Source of the DNA: Pelistega europaea
GTDB lineage: Bacteria; Pseudomonadota; Gammaproteobacteria; Burkholderiales; Burkholderiaceae_B
Length of the DNA stretch: 64,000 nucleotides
NCBI RefSeq assembly: GCF_013133775.1
Contig: NZ_JABGBO010000002.1
Location: forward strand, 248,001-312,000
Reading direction: 5' to 3'
Positions 58,264-64,000 of this stretch are shown one piece after another. The notes under the pieces were generated by a model, which did no database searches, was not told where the DNA came from, and saw nothing but the letters and a program-made list of their open reading frames with translations. Each line of letters begins with the position of its first letter. The first letter of the stretch is position 1. The translations under genes and the position numbers were made by a program.

Positions 58264-60693
58264 TCAAGCCTCTTCTACTGTTTTCTTGGCGTTTTTACGC
58301 GGACGCTTCACCTTCTTATCTCGATCAAAATTTAACTGTACCTCATGTTTGGCATCAATATCTACGTCCACACTACCACCATCTATCAGACGACCAAACA
58401 ACAATTCTTCTGCTAATGCCTTACGGATGAGGTCTTGGATAAGACGCTGCATTGGACGAGCCCCCATCAGTGGATCAAACCCTTTATCTGCAAGATACTC
58501 ACGCAGCTTATCAGAGAAAGTAACCTCCACTTGTTTGGCTTGTAACTGTTGCTCCAATTCGAGTAAGAACTTGTCTACTACACGTAGAATTACTTCTTTA
58601 GTCAAAGGTGCAAATGGAATAATAGCATCCAAACGATTACGAAATTCTGGTGTAAAGGTGCGTTTAATTTCCACCATCTCATCACCTGCTTGTCGGACAT
58701 TATGAAATCCAATAGCTTTGGTATTTAATAACTGTGCTCCGGCATTCGTCGTCATGATGATTACAATATTACGAAAATCAGCTTTACGCCCGTTATTATC
58801 CGTCAAAGTACCATGATCCATCACTTGAAGCAGGATATTAAAAATATCTGGATGTGCTTTTTCTATTTCATCAAGTAATAGCACAGCATGCGGATTTTTA
58901 CTTACTGCTTCGGTCAATAACCCACCTTGCTCAAATCCCACATAGCCAGGAGGAGCTCCGATTAACCTAGCTACCGCATGACGCTCCATATACTCTGACA
59001 TATCAAAACGTAGCAACTCCACCCCAAGAATCTGCGCAAGCTGCTTGGCTACTTCAGTTTTACCAACACCTGTTGGACCCGAGAATAAGAATGAACCAAT
59101 GGGTTTATCCGTCTTACCCAAACCAGAACGAGACATCTTAATCACCGCAGTCAGCGCCTCAATAGCCGCATTTTGCCCAAATACTAAGGTTTTTAAATCA
59201 CGCTCTAGCGTAGAGAGTTTATTCACATCATCAACAGACACAGTTTGGGCAGGGATACGAGCCATCTTGCTAATAACAGTTTCGATTTCTGCTTTCCCTA
59301 TTTGCTCTACTCTTTGCTCTACAGGAAGAATACGCTGGGCAGCCCCTGCCTCATCAATCACATCAATAGCCTTATCCGGCAAATGTCGGTCATTAATATA
59401 GCGTGCAGACAACTCAGCCGCAGCCACCAAAGCCTCTTCTGAATACTGAATATCATGAAATTTTTCAAAGCGAGGTTGTAATCCCTTGAGAATCGCAATA
59501 GTATCCGCTATGCTAGGCTCAGCAATTTCTACTTTTTGGAAACGACGCGATAAAGCATGGTCTTTTTCAAAAACCCCACGATACTCTTGATAAGTCGTCG
59601 CTCCCATGCAGCGTAAACGACCAGAAGAAAGGGCCGGTTTCAACAAATTAGAGGCATCCATAGAATTGCCCGAGGTTGAGCCTGCTCCAATAATCGTATG
59701 AATTTCATCTACGAATAAAATTGCATGAGGTAAGTCTTCTAGCTCTTTAAGAAGTTTTTTCAACCGTTGTTCAAAATCTCCGCGAAACTTGGTCCCTGCT
59801 AACAGCACTCCAATATCTAAACCATAAACTACAGCCTCAGATAACACGTCTGGAACTTCCTGATGCACAATTTTCAAGGCTAGACCTTCAGCAATAGCTG
59901 TTTTGCCTACTCCCGCCTCACCTACAAGTAGAGGGTTATTCTTGCGTCGACGACAAAGTACCTGAATGACACGTTCTAGCTCACTATCTCGCCCAATCAA
60001 TGGGTCAATCTTACCTTCTGCTGCCAACTGGTTATAGTTCAGCGTATACAATTCTAGGGCTGAACGTTTGTCTTCTGAAGTTGGCGATACCCCTGCTGTT
60101 TTCTCTGTAGGGCGAGACTCCACTGCACCATGAGAGATGAATTGAGTGACTTTAAGCCGTGTAATACCTTGCTCTTCCAAAAAGAAAACTGCATGCGAAT
60201 CTCTTTCTGAAAAAATGGATACCAATATATCAGCACCCTCTACTCCTTTGGTGCGTTGCGATTTATCCGACATACTTAAGACAGCACGTTGGATAACTCG
60301 TTGAAAACCCAAAGTTGGCTGTGTCTCAAAATCGTAATCCTCGCTATTACCCTCTTCTTCTGAGCTGCCCTTGGTGTCATGTCCAACATTTTTGTCTATA
60401 GAGGACTGTGGTGTACGCTGTGAGCTTGATGAATTTTTAATTGAGGTTTCTGACGGATTATCCATAGACCGACGATTCCCTAATGGTAACCGTGGCGTAT
60501 TTTCATCAATAAACTCATCCAACTGCTTATGCAATAGAGCTAGATTAGCGTCACAGCCCTCTAAAACCTGTTTGGCAGAACGGTTGTCCAATAAAGCAAG
60601 CAATAAATGCTCCACTGTAAGAAACTCGTGTCGAGCTGCTTGTGCCATAATGAACGCTTTTTGAATAGTCAATTCTAGTTCTTCTGAAATCAT
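58264..60693 (-). CDS. clpA: ATP-dependent Clp protease ATP-binding subunit ClpA
   Basis: ClpA unfolds proteins and feeds them to ClpP; with ClpS it degrades N-end rule substrates. The 809-residue protein has a Clp N-domain (residues 1-150), then two AAA+ modules with Walker [17 protein letters not shown] and [16 protein letters not shown]. The C-terminal [14 protein letters not shown] is also present. It is about 50 residues longer than E. coli ClpA (758), because of a Ser/Asn/Glu-rich insert at about residues 72-123 before [10 protein letters not shown]. The C-terminal tail is very basic ([12 protein letters not shown]). The ATG at 60693 overlaps the clpS stop (ATGA), with GGAGC five bases upstream. 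The longer frame to 60795 lies over clpS and is rejected. Confidence 0.96.
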   Translation of the reverse strand: MISEELELTIQKAFIMAQAARHEFLTVEHLLLALLDNRSAKQVLEGCDANLALLHKQLDEFIDENTPRLPLGNRRSMDNPSETSIKNSSSSQRTPQSSIDKNVGHDTKGSSEEEGNSEDYDFETQPTLGFQRVIQRAVLSMSDKSQRTKGVEGADILVSIFSERDSHAVFFLEEQGITRLKVTQFISHGAVESRPTEKTAGVSPTSEDKRSALELYTLNYNQLAAEGKIDPLIGRDSELERVIQVLCRRRKNNPLLVGEAGVGKTAIAEGLALKIVHQEVPDVLSEAVVYGLDIGVLLAGTKFRGDFEQRLKKLLKELEDLPHAILFVDEIHTIIGAGSTSGNSMDASNLLKPALSSGRLRCMGATTYQEYRGVFEKDHALSRRFQKVEIAEPSIADTIAILKGLQPRFEKFHDIQYSEEALVAAAELSARYINDRHLPDKAIDVIDEAGAAQRILPVEQRVEQIGKAEIETVISKMARIPAQTVSVDDVNKLSTLERDLKTLVFGQNAAIEALTAVIKMSRSGLGKTDKPIGSFLFSGPTGVGKTEVAKQLAQILGVELLRFDMSEYMERHAVARLIGAPPGYVGFEQGGLLTEAVSKNPHAVLLLDEIEKAHPDIFNILLQVMDHGTLTDNNGRKADFRNIVIIMTTNAGAQLLNTKAIGFHNVRQAGDEMVEIKRTFTPEFRNRLDAIIPFAPLTKEVILRVVDKFLLELEQQLQAKQVEVTFSDKLREYLADKGFDPLMGARPMQRLIQDLIRKALAEELLFGRLIDGGSVDVDIDAKHEVQLNFDRDKKVKRPRKNAKKTVEEA

Positions 60694-60989
60694 ATCTGCT
60701 CCATAGTACATAGCAAAGGATGCTGGTGTTCTCTTGCATAGTGGTTCACCTGAGATACCTTTGTTGCAGCAATATCTTGTGTATAAGTACCACAAACGCC
60801 TTTGCCTTTGTAATGAACCTCCAACATAATTTGTGTCGCTTGATCGAGATTTTTATTGAAAAACAACTGCAATACCCTCACCACAAAATCCATAGGAGTG
60901 TAGTCATCATTGAGTAATACCACACTATAACGAGATGGTGGTTGAAGACGTGTTGTTTGTCTGTTTTCTGTCAGTGTAGAGGTGCTCAT
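60690..60989 (-). CDS. clpS: ATP-dependent Clp protease adaptor ClpS
   Basis: ClpS binds N-degron proteins and delivers them to ClpAP. The 99-residue protein has a flexible N terminus and the ClpS core: [20 protein letters not shown], with the Asn-Asp and Asp residues that form the N-end pocket, then [13 protein letters not shown] and a DIAATKV stretch. The ATG at 60989 ([11 protein letters not shown]) is preferred over a TTG at 61001. Its stop overlaps the clpA start by four bases. Confidence 0.95.
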   Translation of the reverse strand: MSTSTLTENRQTTRLQPPSRYSVVLLNDDYTPMDFVVRVLQLFFNKNLDQATQIMLEVHYKGKGVCGTYTQDIAATKVSQVNHYAREHQHPLLCTMEQI

Positions 60990-61278
60990 AGTCCATTTCA
61001 ATACGTATTGTTGTCCCTATTGTAGCGACTTTTCAACCCTTGGTGAAATATTAACCATACTTTTACATGTGTTATAACCCTTGTTTTAATACTACCCCGT
61101 GTAAAAACGCACTTAAATGAAACACACGCACTAGAAAATGTTGTTTTAAACACGCAAAGAAGCAAGTTTTCAGCAAAACATACTATTTTATACATTTATT
61201 AGTACTTTCATGGATTGACGAAAATTATATTTCATCTCATCATAACAAAGAATCGTTTCAAAAAAGGTAGGAATTATT

Positions 61279-61515
61279 ATGTCTGAAAATACCACTGCAG
61301 AATCTGCACCGAAACAACTAGGTACGGTCAAATGGTTCAACGATGCCAAGGGCTTTGGCTTTATCACTCCTGATAATAGCACAGAAGACTTATTTGCTCA
61401 TTTTTCTGCTATCCAAATGGACGGCTTTAAAACGCTCAAAGAAGGACAACGTGTTAGCTTTGAACTTGTGGATGGGCCCAAAGGCAAACTAGCCCTCAAC
61501 ATCACAAGAGTTTAG
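61279..61515 (+). CDS. Cold shock domain protein (CspA family)
   Basis: This small nucleic-acid-binding protein (78 residues) acts as an RNA chaperone. It has a short polar leader ([12 protein letters not shown]), then the cold-shock domain with [18 protein letters not shown] (RNP1) and [10 protein letters not shown] (RNP2-like; LFAHF replaces the usual VFVHF). AGGTAGGA lies upstream of the ATG. The preceding 277 bp, between clpS and this gene, may carry a long leader, but I could not identify a defined cold-shock box. Confidence 0.93.
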   Translation: MSENTTAESAPKQLGTVKWFNDAKGFGFITPDNSTEDLFAHFSAIQMDGFKTLKEGQRVSFELVDGPKGKLALNITRV

Positions 61516-61617
61516 GGAAGGGGATTCTCTGCTTGTCTAATAAATTATTTCGTTTTAAGATGTTATTTTCTATTCATTGTCTGTCCCTCTTAAATAGAGT
61601 AAACATAGGATAACAGC

Positions 61618-61634
61618 GATTGAGAAACTCAATC
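61618..61634. repeat. Short inverted repeat upstream of the DUF192 gene
   Basis: GATTGAG and CTCAATC are perfect 7-bp arms around AAA, 15 bp before the DUF192 ATG. It could be a small operator or a hairpin that affects translation start. Confidence 0.35.
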
Positions 61635-61648
61635 ACTTTAGCATCAAA

Positions 61649-62218
61649 ATGATAAAACAAATAAGGATGGTTAAGCAGGTATTTTTGCAAAAAACACGCT
61701 CATTTGCCTTGGGCGTGTTTTTTACCGTGATGACCTCTACCAGCTGGGTCGCTACTACCGCATATGCTGATACAGTATCCAACTCATCATCAGTCAATCA
61801 GACTGCCATTAAAGCACTCTCCCCTCTTAATGCCACTACGGTTGCCGATTTGGCTATGACCGCCACTTTGCACATACACCAATCCACAATCAATGCAGAA
61901 ATTGTAGATGATGATTTCTCTCGTGCTAGAGGGTTGATGTATCGCCGTGAGTTAGCTCCAAATGCAGGAATGCTTTTTGTCTTTCCTGACTCCCAAAGAC
62001 GCTGTTTTTGGATGCATAATACTTTTATTCCCCTCTCTATTGCTTACATTAATCATCAAGGTACTATTGTTGATATTTTTGATATGCAACCACTTGATGA
62101 AACTTCTATCTGTTCATCTCAAGATGCTATGTTTGCTCTTGAAGTAAATCAAGGTTGGTTTACCCAGCACCACATTGCTGTCGGTGAAAATATAAAACTA
62201 AATACCCCAACCCCTTAA
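61649..62218 (+). CDS. DUF192 family exported protein
   Basis: This 189-residue protein has a signal peptide (hydrophobic about 19-38, cleavage near TTAYAD), then a Ser/Thr/Ala-rich stretch of about 35 residues, then a DUF192 domain. The domain signatures are RGLMYRRELAPNAGMLFVFP and CFWMHNTFIPLSIAYI. DUF192 is often fused to or found near cold-shock proteins, and here it follows a CspA gene by 133 bp. Its biochemical function is unknown. A start at the sixth codon (MVKQ) is also possible. Confidence 0.85.
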   Translation: MIKQIRMVKQVFLQKTRSFALGVFFTVMTSTSWVATTAYADTVSNSSSVNQTAIKALSPLNATTVADLAMTATLHIHQSTINAEIVDDDFSRARGLMYRRELAPNAGMLFVFPDSQRRCFWMHNTFIPLSIAYINHQGTIVDIFDMQPLDETSICSSQDAMFALEVNQGWFTQHHIAVGENIKLNTPTP

Positions 62219-62260
62219 TCTCTTCTAGACTAAAGGTAGTACCATAGGTGAAAGATTAGC

Positions 62261-62284
62261 AGTACCAGACCAAAGACTGGTATT
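62261..62284 (+). terminator. Hairpin after the DUF192 gene
   Basis: TACCAG and CTGGTA form a 6-bp stem, extended by G-T and A-T pairs, with an 8-nt loop. It lies 43 bp after the stop and lacks a T tract. It resembles the hairpins at 4486 and 27281. Confidence 0.4.
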
Positions 62285-62391
62285 ATCGCGACCCAAGGCA
62301 GACCCCTTTAATACGGGGATTAATAGTCCCTACAACATTGTCTAATCCAGTATAATAAGATATTATTCGACACTTATTAGTTGGAGATATT

Positions 62392-62757
62392 ATGTCAATA
62401 AAATCCCTGTTTTGTTTATCTATCATAGCGACGACTCTCAGTGCTTGTGCCTCTAGCGAACCACCTAGCACTAGCTCTCCTGCTATGGTAACTACTTTGC
62501 ACTCCTCCAGCACTAAGATACTCAAGCAATACCTAGGCTGCCTTGAATCACAGCTCAAACGCAGCTACCCCACGGCTAGCTTTACTCCCATAACAAGCAA
62601 CCTCTACACCGGGAAGGTCCCCGGCACAGAGCTTGATGAGCCTCGTGCTACTTTTGAAATAGAGGCTGCTTTAGACAAAATACGCACCAGCGTTATACTA
62701 CAACAACAAACTCCTGTAGATGATGCCTTGACCACTTTGTTTAAGGATTGTTTATAA
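62392..62757 (+). CDS. Small lipoprotein of unknown function
   Basis: I do not recognise this 121-residue protein. It has a lipoprotein signal peptide with the lipobox LSAC (Cys at residue 19), followed by a Ser/Pro-rich spacer, so it should be membrane-anchored in the periplasm. The mature domain has two more Cys (LGCLESQLK and the penultimate residue), which could pair. GGAG lies five bases before the ATG, and its end overlaps the convergent oxyR by 17 bp, both supporting a real gene. It is probably lineage-restricted. Confidence 0.7.
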   Translation: MSIKSLFCLSIIATTLSACASSEPPSTSSPAMVTTLHSSSTKILKQYLGCLESQLKRSYPTASFTPITSNLYTGKVPGTELDEPRATFEIEAALDKIRTSVILQQQTPVDDALTTLFKDCL

Positions 62758-63679
62758 TTTTCACACCAGGTAGTCCACAGCTTTTAACCACGTCAACCAA
62801 AGCATCTATTGCTGGTTGACGTGTGAAACTACGACGCCAGACAAGTACTACTTCACGCGACGGAACTGGCTTAGACAAAGGAATATAACGCACAAAGCTA
62901 TTGTCATCTGTTTGCAAATCTTCAGGGACGGCACTTTGAGGTAATAGAGTAATCCCTAGACCTGCTGCCACCATATGGCGAATAGTTTCTAGAGAAGAGC
63001 CTTCAAAAGAGCGTTGCATCCCTTCTTCTGAAGAAGAAAATCGTGCCATCTCAGGACAGACTTCTAACACCTGATCTCGGAAACAATGCCCTTTACCCAA
63101 TAGCAACATTGTCTCTTGCTTCAAATCTTCTGTATGAATACATTTTGCGTTGGCCCAACGATGATGCAATGGTACTGCAGCAATAAACTCCTCATGATAA
63201 AGAGGAATAATTTCTAAACCAGTCTCTGGGATAGGCAATGCCATAATAGCACAATCCAACTCACCCAATCGAAGTAATTCCAATAGATTTGCCGTAAAAT
63301 TTTCTTGTAAAATCAAAGGCATTTGTGGGAATAGCTCCAACTGTTTGCGAACTAATTTAGGCAATAAATAAGGACCAATAGTGTGAATAACACCGACACG
63401 CAAAGCCCCTGCTAGAGGATCTTGCCCTTGTTTAGCAAGCTCTTTCAGATGAGCACTAGCTTCCAAAATTTTTTGCGCTTGCTCTACAATGCGGTGACCG
63501 ATAGGGGTCACACTGATTTCTGTACCGCCACGCTCAAAAATGCTGACGCCTAGCTCTTCTTCGAGCTTTTTAATACCTACGGACAATGTAGGTTGACTTA
63601 CAAAACAAGCCTCTGCTGCACGTCCAAAATGACGCTCTCGTGCTACGGCAATGACATATTTAAGTTCAACTAAGGTCAT
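62741..63679 (-). CDS. oxyR: Hydrogen peroxide-sensing LysR-type regulator OxyR
   Basis: OxyR is activated by H2O2 through a disulfide and controls catalase, peroxiredoxin and related genes. The 312-residue protein has the LysR helix-turn-helix at its N terminus (RHFGRAAEACFVSQPTLSVG). By my count its redox cysteines fall at residues 199 and 208, in GKGHCFRDQVLEVC, the same numbers as in E. coli. The ATG at 63679 (MTLVELKYV) has GAGGG eight bases upstream and is preferred over a GTG at 63694. It lies downstream of recG on the same strand, an arrangement common in Burkholderiales. Its stop overlaps the small lipoprotein gene. Confidence 0.96.
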   Translation of the reverse strand: MTLVELKYVIAVARERHFGRAAEACFVSQPTLSVGIKKLEEELGVSIFERGGTEISVTPIGHRIVEQAQKILEASAHLKELAKQGQDPLAGALRVGVIHTIGPYLLPKLVRKQLELFPQMPLILQENFTANLLELLRLGELDCAIMALPIPETGLEIIPLYHEEFIAAVPLHHRWANAKCIHTEDLKQETMLLLGKGHCFRDQVLEVCPEMARFSSSEEGMQRSFEGSSLETIRHMVAAGLGITLLPQSAVPEDLQTDDNSFVRYIPLSKPVPSREVVLVWRRSFTRQPAIDALVDVVKSCGLPGVKIINNP

Positions 63680-63823
63680 ATTGACTTCCCTCACTGCTTA
63701 ATCAAAGCAATATTTCTACCCATTTTTTGTTAATAATAATGAATCCCTATTAATGGAGAGTTCTTTGTCTTCACACTAATTTTAATCGTCTAATTTTCCC
63801 TATTTACAGACTATATTCACTCA

Positions 63824-64000
63824 CTATGAACGCAAGTAATTCTCCCGTCCTTTCATCCAGCGTCTTACATGCTCATGAGCGGCTTGGGGATAGTCTCTTA
63901 ACATAATTTCTGCTGCCTCTCGTGCATGCTCTAAAACAGTCTGGTCTAATGCAATATCGGCAAAACGCAACATCTGCTCTCCTGACTGACGCAAACCCAA
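63824..64000 (-). CDS. recG: ATP-dependent DNA helicase RecG, C-terminal end (partial)
   Basis: Only the last 58 codons are visible; the gene enters from beyond the right edge. The readable peptide includes GLRQSGEQMLRFADIALDQ and ends with an AHEHVRRWMKGRENYL-like tail, matching the C terminus of RecG, which restarts stalled replication forks. Placement directly upstream of oxyR agrees with this. No catalytic motif is in view, so the call rests on the tail and context. Confidence 0.8.
   Translation of the reverse strand: MGLRQSGEQMLRFADIALDQTVLEHAREAAEIMLRDYPQAAHEHVRRWMKGRENYLRS

Noticed and set aside
60694-60795. Longer clpA frame reaching into clpS
   Set aside because: It fully overlaps clpS in another frame; the ATGA overlap at 60693 is the conserved coupling point.
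61188-61382. Minus-strand frames around the cspA start
   Set aside because: They run antisense to the conserved cold-shock gene and have no signals of their own.
1-64000. CRISPR arrays, insertion sequences, prophage or toxin-antitoxin islands
   Set aside because: No spaced direct repeats beyond the 38-bp array, no transposase or integrase motifs, and gene content is conserved housekeeping throughout.

Overview
The window is an ordinary stretch of chromosome from a moderately AT-rich betaproteobacterium, most likely Alcaligenaceae (order Burkholderiales). I infer this from the dapC-dapD-dapE-prmB gene order, the three-gene pyruvate dehydrogenase operon with a lipoyl domain fused to E3, the recG-oxyR neighbourhood, and the abundance of TAXI, Bug and Liv-type solute-binding proteins. 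The AT-rich composition recalls host-associated genera such as Pelistega, but the genus is a guess. I see no phage, insertion sequence, CRISPR array or integrated island. The genes are tightly packed housekeeping and uptake genes, with hairpins at many gene ends.

Layout: 1-2400 holds a TRAP-TAXI transporter (permease cut by the window edge, binding protein upstream of it). 2600-6700 holds a lysozyme-like lipoprotein, an AI-2E/PerM family membrane protein and an LtaS-like sulfatase-fold transferase. A tRNA-Leu(UAG) with its own promoter and terminator follows. 7400-13800 carries dapC, dapD and dapE (meso-diaminopimelate/lysine synthesis), prmB and an ABC-F ATPase. 14000-20300 is the pyruvate dehydrogenase operon aceE-aceF-lpdA on the minus strand. 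It is divergent from a PAS histidine kinase and FixJ-like regulator that run into folD. Then come an M3 oligopeptidase, a SCO copper chaperone and rpsT.

28100-33100 is a biotin cluster, bioA-bioF-bioG-bioC with overlapping genes, then bioD. BioC and BioG make and unmask the methylated pimeloyl-ACP precursor; BioF, BioA and BioD then build dethiobiotin. The last enzyme, BioB, is not in the window. 33100-38900 has folE, rng, a TonB-dependent siderophore receptor and a divergent PchR-like AraC regulator with a Fur-box-like site. 39000-54300 is housekeeping: prfB with its programmed +1 frameshift, an SDR oxidoreductase, lysS, a DinG/YoaA helicase, an RsmB-type methyltransferase, purN, ribF, ileS, lspA, coaBC, a DedA protein and dut.

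54300-64000 carries a Bug-type binding protein, glutamate dehydrogenase, a Liv-type binding protein, clpS-clpA, a cold-shock protein, a DUF192 protein, a small orphan lipoprotein, oxyR with both redox cysteines, and the 3' end of recG.

No clearly new system stands out. The points most worth a second look are regulatory: a 38-bp tandem repeat array in the aceE/kinase divergent region, an 11-bp-arm palindrome upstream of the LtaS-like gene, an inverted repeat filling the 47-bp purN/ribF divergent gap, and intercistronic hairpins in the TRAP and aceEF operons. ClpA also carries a Ser/Asn/acidic insert in its N-terminal region. All motif and repeat calls were made by eye; no alignment or folding program was run.
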